Positions 49,560-56,162 of a stretch of DNA of 64,000 nt are shown in pieces. Source of the DNA: Chloroflexota bacterium (GTDB taxonomy: Bacteria; Chloroflexota; Anaerolineae; Anaerolineales; Villigracilaceae); assembly GCA_016223135.1 (NCBI GenBank), contig JACRPQ010000004.1, positions 868,001 to 932,000 of the forward strand. Reading direction: 5' to 3'. The notes under the pieces are model-generated. The model saw nothing but the letters and a program-made list of their open reading frames with translations. It was not told the origin of the DNA and ran no database searches. Position numbers and translations under genes: made by a program. Every line of letters begins with the position of its first letter. The first letter of the stretch is position 1.

Positions 49560-49721
49560 TTACTGCTTGCTTGGGTTGCTGCGAGAGGCAAGTGCCCCAA
49601 TGGCAGCTCCAATGGCGACGCCTATGCCGATGCCCATGACAATGTTGTTCAGCGCCACGCCAAGCGCCGCGCCGACTCCTATTCCGATTGCAACGAATGC
49701 CCCTGTGGTTAGCCGGTTCAT
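49560..49721 (-). CDS. Small glycine-zipper membrane protein
   Basis: The 53-residue protein is mostly one or two Gly/Ala-rich hydrophobic helices with GxxxG repeats (AIGIGVGAALGVALNN, then VAIGAAIGALA). Such proteins often insert in membranes or act as toxins or stress proteins; the role is unknown. AAGGAG precedes ATG 49721. It has a strong promoter with a dyad. Confidence 0.65.
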   Translation of the reverse strand: MNRLTTGAFVAIGIGVGAALGVALNNIVMGIGIGVAIGAAIGALASRSNPSKQ

Positions 49722-49761
49722 GTTTACTCCTTTTGTGTGTAAAGTGTGCTTTACTTTTTCC

Positions 49762-49790
49762 AGTATAAAATATCCTTGACTAAATGTCAA
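49762..49790 (-). promoter_or_regulatory. Promoter of the glycine-zipper gene
   Basis: On the minus strand TTGACA (49790-49785) and TATACT (49767-49762) are 17 bp apart. A 13-bp dyad covers the -35 region. Confidence 0.8.
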
Positions 49791-49798
49791 GGATATTT
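49768..49798. promoter_or_regulatory. Perfect dyad operator over the -35 box
   Basis: AAATATCCTTGAC and GTCAAGGATATTT are perfect 13-bp inverted repeats separated by five bases. The dyad includes the -35 of the glycine-zipper gene, the classic position for repressor binding. It lacks a T-run terminator pattern for its orientation. Confidence 0.75.
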
Positions 49799-49910
49799 GA
49801 CTTAAACTTCGGTGCCGTACAAGAGTCGAATCCTCAACGCTAATGAGACGGATTGCGCGGATTTTCTCGGAAAAACATCAGCATCATCCGCGTTGGATGT
49901 ATGGTAGAAA

Positions 49911-50053
49911 ATGCTCTGTTGCAATCATCAAAAAAATCTGCGTAGTTTGCGCGCTCTTGCGCAAACCCGGCGGTAGAGACCGCCGAGTACGCTCGGAAAA
50001 ATCCTTGCAACAGAGCGATTTACCATGCCTATCTCATGTTTGCAACAGAGCAT
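49911..50053. repeat. Palindromic element ATGCTCTGTTGCAA...TTGCAACAGAGCAT
   Basis: Perfect 14-bp arms enclose internal hairpins (CGGCGGTAGAGACCGCCG; TTTGCGCGC..GCGCAAA) and a second inner copy of TTGCAACAGAGC at 50004. No target duplication was found. The 49800-50211 gap contains no convincing gene. Confidence 0.7.
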
Positions 50054-50095
50054 ATTTTTCCCAATTATGCTGACAAAACCAGTGCGGTATCTGTC

Positions 50096-50206
50096 ATGCC
50101 CGCACGGACGTGAACGTCCGTGCTATTCGTACAAAGTCCCGCTTTGGCGGGACTAGTCCGCTTGAGCGGACTTGGCAGAAATAGCACGGGGGGTAATCCC
50201 CGTGCG
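50096..50206. repeat. Dispersed palindromic family E, copy 1
   Basis: GCACGGACGTGAACGTCCGTGC, GTCCCGC..GCGGGAC, CTAGTCCGCTTGAGCGGACTT and GCACGGGG..CCCCGTGC are consecutive hairpins. A related copy is at 54786-54895. Confidence 0.75.
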
Positions 50207-50211
50207 GCGCT

Positions 50212-51591
50212 TTATTGTTGCAGCGGCTCGAATCTCGCGGTGAAGTGACGCAGCAGTTCGGGGGCGTAGGTGAATTTGTAGCCGTGCACTTCAGCGGCGC
50301 GGGATTTGATTTTTGCCAGCGTTTCCACCACATAGTCCAAGTGGCTTTGCGTGTACGTGCGGCGCGGGATGGCGAGGCGCAGCAGTTCGAGTTTGGGATA
50401 GACCATCTGCCCCGTGTCGGGGTCGGGGTAGGCGAACATGACCGAGCCGATTTCCACGCCGCGGATGCCGCCTTCGCGATACAGTTCAACGGCGAGCGCT
50501 TGCGCGGGGAATTCGTGTTGCGGAATATGCGGGAGAACCGCGCCGGCATTGACATACACTCCGTGTCCGCCGGGGGGCTGGATGGTGGGGATGCCCGCCT
50601 CGTTGAGTCGCTGCGCCAGATACGCCGTTTGCGCGACGCGGTAGGAGAGATAGGTTTCATCCAAGCCTTCGTAGAGACCCACCGCCATCGCGTCGAGGTC
50701 GCGCCCGGCGAGACCGCCGTAGGTGGGGAAGCCCTCGCGCAGAATCAATTCGTTCTTGATGTCTTGGAATAATTTTTCATCGTTCACGCACAGCAAACCG
50801 CCGATGTTGACGATGGCGTCCTTCTTCGCGGACATGCACATGCCGTCTGCCAGCGCGAACATCTCGCGGGCGATGTCTTTGACGGAGCGATGCCTGTAGC
50901 CGGGTTCCCGCTGCTGGATGAAGTAGCAGTTTTCGGCGTAGCGCGCCGCGTCTATGAAGAACGGGATTCCCGCCTCGTGGTAGGCATCGGCAACCGCTCT
51001 GAGATTTTCCATCGAGACGGGCTGTCCGCCGCCGGCGTTGTTGGTGACGGTAATCATGCCGAAGGGAATGTTTTCGCGCCCGTGCTGTGCGATGAAGGCT
51101 TTGAGTTTGGCGATGTCCACATTCCCCTTGAAGGGATGGGGGTTGACGGGGTCGGCGGCTTCGTCAATGACGAGGTTCGCGGGACGCCCGCCGCGGGCGC
51201 GGATGTTGGCGTCGGTGGTGTCGAAGTGCATGTTGCTCGGCACATATTGAGCGGGCTTGACCAGACACGCCGCCAGGATGTTCTCTGCCGCGCGTCCCTG
51301 ATGCGCCGGGACGAAATACTTGAAGCCGAAGATGTCTTCCACGGCGGCTTTGAGGCGGTGGAACGAGCGCGCGCCGGCGTACGATTCGTCTCCGCGCATG
51401 AGCGCCGCCCACTGTTCCTGACTCATCGCGCCGGTGCCGGAGTCGGTCAGCAGGTCAATGAAAATATCTTCGGCTTTGAGGGCGAAGAGGTTGTAGCCCG
51501 CTTCTTTGAGCGCGGTTTCGCGCGCCTCGCGGGAAATCAGGCGGATGGGTTCGGTCACTTTGATGCGGAAGGGTTCGGGGGGATAGTACAT
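50212..51591 (-). CDS. tnaA: Tryptophanase (beta-eliminating lyase family)
   Basis: The 459-residue PLP enzyme splits tryptophan to indole, pyruvate and ammonia, or tyrosine to phenol if it is the sister tyrosine phenol-lyase. The PLP lysine is K257 in [21 protein letters not shown] and [10 protein letters not shown] match tryptophanase more than tyrosine phenol-lyase, while the N terminus ([10 protein letters not shown]) resembles the latter. I favour tryptophanase. GGAG precedes ATG 51591. A word array fills the upstream gap; no TnaC-like leader peptide was identified. Confidence 0.88.
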   Translation of the reverse strand: MYYPPEPFRIKVTEPIRLISREARETALKEAGYNLFALKAEDIFIDLLTDSGTGAMSQEQWAALMRGDESYAGARSFHRLKAAVEDIFGFKYFVPAHQGRAAENILAACLVKPAQYVPSNMHFDTTDANIRARGGRPANLVIDEAADPVNPHPFKGNVDIAKLKAFIAQHGRENIPFGMITVTNNAGGGQPVSMENLRAVADAYHEAGIPFFIDAARYAENCYFIQQREPGYRHRSVKDIAREMFALADGMCMSAKKDAIVNIGGLLCVNDEKLFQDIKNELILREGFPTYGGLAGRDLDAMAVGLYEGLDETYLSYRVAQTAYLAQRLNEAGIPTIQPPGGHGVYVNAGAVLPHIPQHEFPAQALAVELYREGGIRGVEIGSVMFAYPDPDTGQMVYPKLELLRLAIPRRTYTQSHLDYVVETLAKIKSRAAEVHGYKFTYAPELLRHFTARFEPLQQ

Positions 51592-51599
51592 AAAGTCTC

Positions 51600-51700
51600 C
51601 AGTGGTTGGTGGTGAGTGGTGAGTGGGCAGTGATCAGTGGTCAGTTATCAGTGATCAGTGGTCAGTGATCAGTTATCAGTGATCAGTGGTGGGTAGTCAG
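51600..51700. repeat. GATCAGTG / TTATCAGTG word array
   Basis: Variants of CAGTGATCAGTGGTCAG, TTATCAGTGATC and GGTGAGTGGTGAGTG fill the gap between the CcbP-like gene and tnaA. The first copies begin right at the stop codon of the CcbP-like gene. Confidence 0.85.
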
Positions 51701-51701
51701 T

Positions 51702-52073
51702 TTAGAACTGATACCCTCTGGCTTTCCAATATTGCCAATCTTCGACGGCTTGCCTGGTTTCCTTGCTGGCTTTCAACGGCTTCAATTGCGCCAGCGGAAC
51801 GCCCATTTTGCGTCCCCTCCATTCGATGCGGACGAAGAAGTCGCCGCCGAGATTTTCGTCCGCGTCAATGAGTTCGAGAACGGCGACTTTCTCGCCTGTG
51901 CGAAGCGGGGAGACGTTCATCTCTTCGATGCATTCCGCTTCAAATGGACAGGCGAGATTGTCTTGCAGGTAGGTCAGCCAGCCAACCATCACTTCTTCAC
52001 TGCCGTAAGCGTCCACGGTCACTTCGTTGGCAATGCGTTCTTCGCGGGCTTTGTTTTCGGGGATGCGTTTCAT
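51702..52073 (-). CDS. CcbP-like calcium-binding protein
   Basis: The 123-residue acidic protein matches the CcbP family in order and motifs: NEVTVDAYGSEEVMVGWLTYLQDN, CPFEAECI, SPLRTGEKVAVLEL, IEWRGRKMGVPLAQLKPL and EDWQYWKARGYQF. CcbP-type proteins bind Ca2+ in cyanobacteria. A cellular role here is unknown. It lies 34 bp after the DUF4062 gene, with a word array in the gap, and may be in the same transcript. Confidence 0.8.
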   Translation of the reverse strand: MKRIPENKAREERIANEVTVDAYGSEEVMVGWLTYLQDNLACPFEAECIEEMNVSPLRTGEKVAVLELIDADENLGGDFFVRIEWRGRKMGVPLAQLKPLKASKETRQAVEDWQYWKARGYQF

Positions 52074-52082
52074 CGCGCCTCA

Positions 52083-52131
52083 CTGATCACTGCTTACTGC
52101 TTACTGATCACTGCTTACTGATCACTGCCTC
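52083..52131. repeat. CTGATCACTGCTTA word array overlapping a gene end
   Basis: Variants of CAGTGATCAGTAAG span from before the CcbP-like start into the 3' end of the DUF4062 gene. The last residues of that protein (AVISKQ) and its stop are encoded by the array. Confidence 0.85.
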
Positions 52132-54603
52132 AATCTCCTCCAGCAGTTCCTGCGCTTTTTGCAAACGGGGCGATTTCAGGCGCGTATAAATCTCGACGGC
52201 GCGGCGGGAGAGGGTGAGTGCCTCTTGTAAGTCGAAATTCAATTTCGACTTACTTTGCATGAGCAGGGCTTTGGCGAGGCGGTGACAATTGCTGGCAATC
52301 AACTCCTGCCGCCCGACTTTTTCTGCCAGCGCGAGCGCCTCGCGGGCGAGCCCTTCGGCTTCGCTCAGGAGAGGCGCCTCGTCTTCCGCCAACTCTGCGC
52401 GGTCGAGAGCGAGTTCCGCCAGGTTGCCTGTGATATAGGCGATGCCTTCCTGATAATTGACTTTCTTCGCAATGCACAGGGCTTCGCGGTAGTCGCGCTC
52501 GGCGGCGGCGTAGTCTTTGTTTGCGCGTTCCGCGCCCGCCAGGTCGTTCAGCGCAATGGCGACATCGTCGCTTTCGGGGGAGAGGGAGCGCCAGATTTCC
52601 AGTGCTTCGCGGTAGGCGGCGATGGCGGCAGGGTAGTCTTTATTCAATTTGTGACCGAGTCCACGCAGGCGGATGGCAATCGCCTTATTGCGCGGCGTGC
52701 TTTCCCGCCAGTGTTCGGCGGCGCGGGCGGCGCAGGACAGCACAAGGTCGGGTTGGCTGCGGAGGGAGTACACCCAACCCGCTTGATACGCCCGCCAGCC
52801 CGCGTTCTCTTTATCGTCGGCGGCGAGGGCGCGCGCTTCGGCTTGCTCGGAGAGCCAGAGTGCGTCATCCCATCTGCCTGTGAAATCGAGAAATCGAAAG
52901 AGTTGGTCGCAGACCGCTTGCAGGCGGTCGTTGTCGCCCGTCAGCAGGCGCGGCAGGGCGGCGGAGAGGAAATCCCATTCGGCGTCCAGCGTGGGGAATT
53001 TTTCATAGTCCTTGCTTCCGCCGCCGTATTGCATCGCAAGGGCGTAGGCGCGGTCGGCGAGGGCGTCGCCCGTCTGCGCTACGGCTTTGGGGCGGCGCGC
53101 CCGGATGAAGGTCGCGGCGAGGGGCGGGAGGAAATAGGTCTGAGATTGGAGATCGGAGATGAGGATGGAGCGGTCGGTCAGGTCTTCCAGCGCGGTCTCG
53201 GCGGCGCGCTCGGGCAGGCGCTGCCCTGAGCCTGTCGAAGGGGCGGTCATCTGCGCAATCCACTCCAGTTTGGCGGGCAGGCTGAAATACGTCAACGCGG
53301 CGAGGACTTTGGTCTCGTCGGGGGTGAAAGTCTCCAGCAGGTCGCCGAAGATGTACTCGAGCGGGTCGTTGCCTTTGGGGGCTTTGTCAATGAAGGCGCA
53401 GGCATCGGCGATGGTGCGGCACTGCGAGCCTTCGCGCCCCAACTGTCCCGCGATCCAGCGGATGAGGAGCGGGTTGCCCTGCGTGATTTCGTACAGGTCT
53501 TCGCGCTCCTTTTGCGAAGCGCGGGCGAGGCGTGGATATTTTTTGGCGAGTTCGTCAATCAGTCCCAGGGCTTCGTTCTTGGCGAGGCGGTCAAGGCGCA
53601 CGATGCGCGCGTCCACGTCCGCGCGGCGGCGGGAGGTGACGATGGCTTTGTTCCCTTCGGGCAGGCGCGAGAGGAATTGGAACAGGCGCGTTCTTTCCTC
53701 TTCCGGGAGCGTCTCAAGGTTATCGAATACGATCAATGCTTTCTTTCCTGCCAGCGCGAGACGCAGTTCATTGGGACGCGACTCGGGCGCGAGTCTTTCG
53801 AGACCTTCCACGCCCAATTCCCTGCCCAGTTCGTCCAGCATGGCGAGGTAGGCGGGACGGGTAAAGTCGGTGAGAGGTTTTTCGCCTTCCGGGGTCAGTT
53901 CGCGCACTTTGGCGGTGATGAAGATTTTGCGCTCGAAGAGTTCGGCGGGCGCCTCGTGCGCGGCTTTGATGGCGAGGGCGGTCTTGCCGATGCCGCCAGG
54001 TCCGTCAATCAGCGCGCCCCAGGTGCGGGCTTCGGGGGAGAGGGAGGCGGCGATGACGGCGAGTTCCTTTTCGCGCCCGATGAAGAAGTCGAGGCGGGGG
54101 AGGGTGGAGCCAGATTTGCGATTTTCGATTGACGATTGACGATTGAAGTTGATTTGGGAAAGATAACGTCCGACAGATGAAGCGATGTTTTGGGCAAGGT
54201 TATCGGGCGTGGTGAAAAATTCGACGGGCTGCTTTTTGACCTTGCTCAAAAAAACGTCGAGTTTGGCTTTCTTGTCGTGTTCGATGAACTTGGGGGACCA
54301 GGGATAATCTTCGTGGACGATGAAGCCGAAAATCGGCTTGCCCAGGCTTTGCGCGTGATCGAATTCCTGCTCAGTGATGGACGCGCCCGTGCCTTCGGGG
54401 ATGTATCCGTAGCGGTGCGCGTAAATGCCGACGAACAATTCGCACGCTTCGATTTCGTCCAAACACGCTTTGGTGGATTCTTCGGGACGCGCGCCGAAGG
54501 CTTCCATCCAGATGACGTGCAAGCCCAGCTGCTCCAGCGCGTCGTGCGCGGCTTGGCGGTGTTCGATCAGGTCGTTGTAGGTGGAGGAGAGGAAGACTTT
54601 CAT
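52108..54603 (-). CDS. DUF4062-STAND NTPase-TPR protein with four in-frame repeat inserts
   Basis: The 831-residue protein has DUF4062 at residues 1-150 (MKVFLSSTYNDLIEHR), a STAND/NB-ARC-like NTPase with P-loop GPGGIGKTAL (201-210), Walker B LIVFDNLE and sensor region VTSRRRADV, then a winged-helix-like part, and helical TPR repeats to the end. Such proteins act in regulation or antiphage defence. Four stretches are encoded by small repeats: about 151-165 (SSIENRKS), STGSGQR, LLSEAEGLA and SKSKLNFDLQ. The C terminus ISKQ is array-derived. Start chosen by the DUF4062 N terminus. Confidence 0.85.
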   Translation of the reverse strand: MKVFLSSTYNDLIEHRQAAHDALEQLGLHVIWMEAFGARPEESTKACLDEIEACELFVGIYAHRYGYIPEGTGASITEQEFDHAQSLGKPIFGFIVHEDYPWSPKFIEHDKKAKLDVFLSKVKKQPVEFFTTPDNLAQNIASSVGRYLSQINFNRQSSIENRKSGSTLPRLDFFIGREKELAVIAASLSPEARTWGALIDGPGGIGKTALAIKAAHEAPAELFERKIFITAKVRELTPEGEKPLTDFTRPAYLAMLDELGRELGVEGLERLAPESRPNELRLALAGKKALIVFDNLETLPEEERTRLFQFLSRLPEGNKAIVTSRRRADVDARIVRLDRLAKNEALGLIDELAKKYPRLARASQKEREDLYEITQGNPLLIRWIAGQLGREGSQCRTIADACAFIDKAPKGNDPLEYIFGDLLETFTPDETKVLAALTYFSLPAKLEWIAQMTAPSTGSGQRLPERAAETALEDLTDRSILISDLQSQTYFLPPLAATFIRARRPKAVAQTGDALADRAYALAMQYGGGSKDYEKFPTLDAEWDFLSAALPRLLTGDNDRLQAVCDQLFRFLDFTGRWDDALWLSEQAEARALAADDKENAGWRAYQAGWVYSLRSQPDLVLSCAARAAEHWRESTPRNKAIAIRLRGLGHKLNKDYPAAIAAYREALEIWRSLSPESDDVAIALNDLAGAERANKDYAAAERDYREALCIAKKVNYQEGIAYITGNLAELALDRAELAEDEAPLLSEAEGLAREALALAEKVGRQELIASNCHRLAKALLMQSKSKLNFDLQEALTLSRRAVEIYTRLKSPRLQKAQELLEEIEAVISKQ
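52227..52253. repeat. Perfect 27-bp palindrome inside the DUF4062 gene
   Basis: GTAAGTCGAAATT, one C, AATTTCGACTTAC. It encodes the KSKLNFDL-like stretch. It has the same arm-one-base-arm design as 17016-17046. Confidence 0.9.
52349..52371. repeat. In-frame REP-like word inside the DUF4062 gene
   Basis: On the minus strand CTCCTGAGCGAAGCCGAAGGG matches the widespread CCTGAGCGAAGCCGAAGG element. It encodes LLSEAEG. Confidence 0.6.
53210..53241. repeat. In-frame REP-like word inside the DUF4062 gene (CTGAGCCTGTCGAAGG)
   Basis: CCTGAGCCTGTCGAAGGGG with its flank GGGCAGGCGCTGCCC encodes STGSGQR. The CCCTGAGCCTGTCGAAGGG word is known in many bacterial genomes. Confidence 0.75.
54112..54155. repeat. 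In-frame word array inside the DUF4062 gene
   Basis: On the minus strand TCAATCGTCAATCGTCAATC and AAAATCGCAAATC encode FNRQSSIENRKS. The words match the 19562 and recJ arrays. Confidence 0.8.
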
Positions 54604-54709
54604 GGGCTTATCCTTGCGGGGGTCAACCGTCCACGAATATTTCACGAATAAACGAACAGCAGGCTCTCCATTCGGGCACTCGTGGTTTCATTCGCGGATG
54701 GCTTTCTTC

Positions 54710-54772
54710 ATCATGCGCGGCTTGGCGGTGTTCGATCAAGTCGTTGTGGGCGGAACTGAGCAAGACCTTCAT
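54710..54772 (-). pseudogene. Truncated duplicate of the DUF4062 gene 5' end
   Basis: The minus strand reads MKVLLSSAHNDLIEHRQAAHD, nearly identical to the first 21 residues of the neighbouring DUF4062 protein, then diverges (EESHPRMK). About 63 bp are conserved. It is a remnant of a paralogue or a partial duplication and cannot encode a functional protein. Confidence 0.85.
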
Positions 54773-54785
54773 CACCGCCTCGTTG

Positions 54786-54895
54786 GCGTCCGCACGGACG
54801 TTTATGCCCGTTTGGCTTTTACGAAACCGGCTAGTCCGCTTCGAGCGGACTTTGTAATTATAGCCCGGCGGTTCATCGTCGGGCGGGCTATTTTA
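54786..54895. repeat. Dispersed palindromic family E, copy 2
   Basis: Shares GCACGGACGT and CTAGTCCGCTT(C)GAGCGGACTT with the copy at 50096. GCCCGGCGGTT..CGTCGGGCGGGC is a further hairpin. Confidence 0.7.
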
Positions 54896-54909
54896 TTGTC
54901 AATTCCGTT

Positions 54910-55062
54910 TATGGCTTTCTCATTATCGCTTGACGAAATCAATTTTTGTACACGGATCGCACGGATGATACGGAATTCTCCGTGAAAAACGGAAAGAAAT
55001 CCGTTCATTCCGCGAAATCCGTGTACAAAGAAGGCTCGCATCCAGACTTTGAGAAAGCCATA
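54910..55062 (-). mobile_element. Miniature inverted-repeat element (153 bp), copy 2
   Basis: Terminal repeats TATGGCTTTCTCA and TGAGAAAGCCATA bound a near-identical, inverted copy of 16242-16394. CAATTCCGTT directly precedes (54900-54909) and follows (55063-55072) it. No coding capacity. The gap 54604-55148 holds only the pseudogene, this and a family E repeat. Confidence 0.9.
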
Positions 55063-55148
55063 CAATTCCGTTCCCTCGGCATGGAGCGCCTCCGTCTCAA
55101 ACGTGTATAATGAGCCGACAGAACCACAACTCCGCTGGAGGATTTGGA

Positions 55149-56090
55149 ATGACAAAACTTTTCTTTGCCACCGACATTCACGGTTCAGATATTTGCTGGA
55201 GCAAGTTTCTCAATGCGGGGAAGTTCTACGGCGTGGATGTCCTCATCCTCGGCGGCGACATGACCGGCAAGGCGGTTGTGCCGTTTATCCATCAGGGCGG
55301 GAAGAACTACAAAGTCACTTTGCTCGAGCAGGAGTTTCAAATTTCGAACGAGGACGAACTCGCCGATCTGCAAAAGCGCGTCCGCAGCCGTGGCTATTAT
55401 CCCTACCTGACCACCCCTGATGAAATTGCCGAACTCGAAAAAGACCCCGAGCGCGTGCATCAAATCTTTTTGCAGGAAGTGTTGAAGGTCGTCCAGCAGT
55501 GGATGGATTTGGCGGATAAAAAACTGGATGGCACCGGCATGAAGGTCTATTGCTGCCCCGGCAACGATGACATGGACGAGGTGGACGAAATCGTTCGCGC
55601 CAGCCGCAGCGTGATTCACGCCGAGGGACAGGTGATTCCCCTCGACGGCGTCCACGAAATGATCGCCTCCGGCTGGTCGAACCGCACGCCCTGGGATACG
55701 CACCGCGAAGAGGACGAGGACCAACTCAAGGTCCGGTATGAAGCGATGATTTCCCGCCTCAAGGACCCGCGCAACGCCATCTTCAACATCCACGTCCCGC
55801 CCTATAAATCGGGTCTGGACGAAGCGCCCGAACTGGACAAGGACCTGCGTCCCGTGCTGGCAGGGCAGGCGCTCAAACCCGTCGGCTCGACCGCCCTGCG
55901 TAAAGCCATCGAAGAGACCCAGCCCCTGCTCGGCTTGCACGGACACATCCACGAAGGGCGCGGCGCGGCGCGCATCGGCAAGACGCTGTGCATCAACCCC
56001 GGCTCCATGTACGAACAGGGGACTTTACTGGGCGCCATCGTCGTTCTGGGCAACCGCAAAATCGAAAATTACGTGCTGACATCAGGTTAA
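55149..56090 (+). CDS. Metallophosphoesterase
   Basis: The 313-residue protein has the metallophosphoesterase motifs: FATDIHGSD (D9, H11), LILGGDMTG, CPGNDDMD and LHGHIHEG near the end. The substrate is unknown; calcineurin-like enzymes of this size cleave phosphodiesters. GGAGG precedes ATG 55149. The start lies 77 bp after the mobile element. Confidence 0.88.
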   Translation: MTKLFFATDIHGSDICWSKFLNAGKFYGVDVLILGGDMTGKAVVPFIHQGGKNYKVTLLEQEFQISNEDELADLQKRVRSRGYYPYLTTPDEIAELEKDPERVHQIFLQEVLKVVQQWMDLADKKLDGTGMKVYCCPGNDDMDEVDEIVRASRSVIHAEGQVIPLDGVHEMIASGWSNRTPWDTHREEDEDQLKVRYEAMISRLKDPRNAIFNIHVPPYKSGLDEAPELDKDLRPVLAGQALKPVGSTALRKAIEETQPLLGLHGHIHEGRGAARIGKTLCINPGSMYEQGTLLGAIVVLGNRKIENYVLTSG

Positions 56091-56162
56091 CTTTTGCGGG
56101 TATTCCGTGTTACAGCATGTAGCACGTTGAAAACCAATCTCACCTCAAGGAGGAGCGTTCTC

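Noticed and set aside
49843-50073. Plus-strand ORF of 76 codons
   Set aside because: It lies in the palindromic gap, has no ribosome site or recognisable protein, and its frame crosses the repeat arms.
51600-51700. CRISPR array
   Set aside because: Words are 7-8 bp with no separate spacers and no cas genes nearby.
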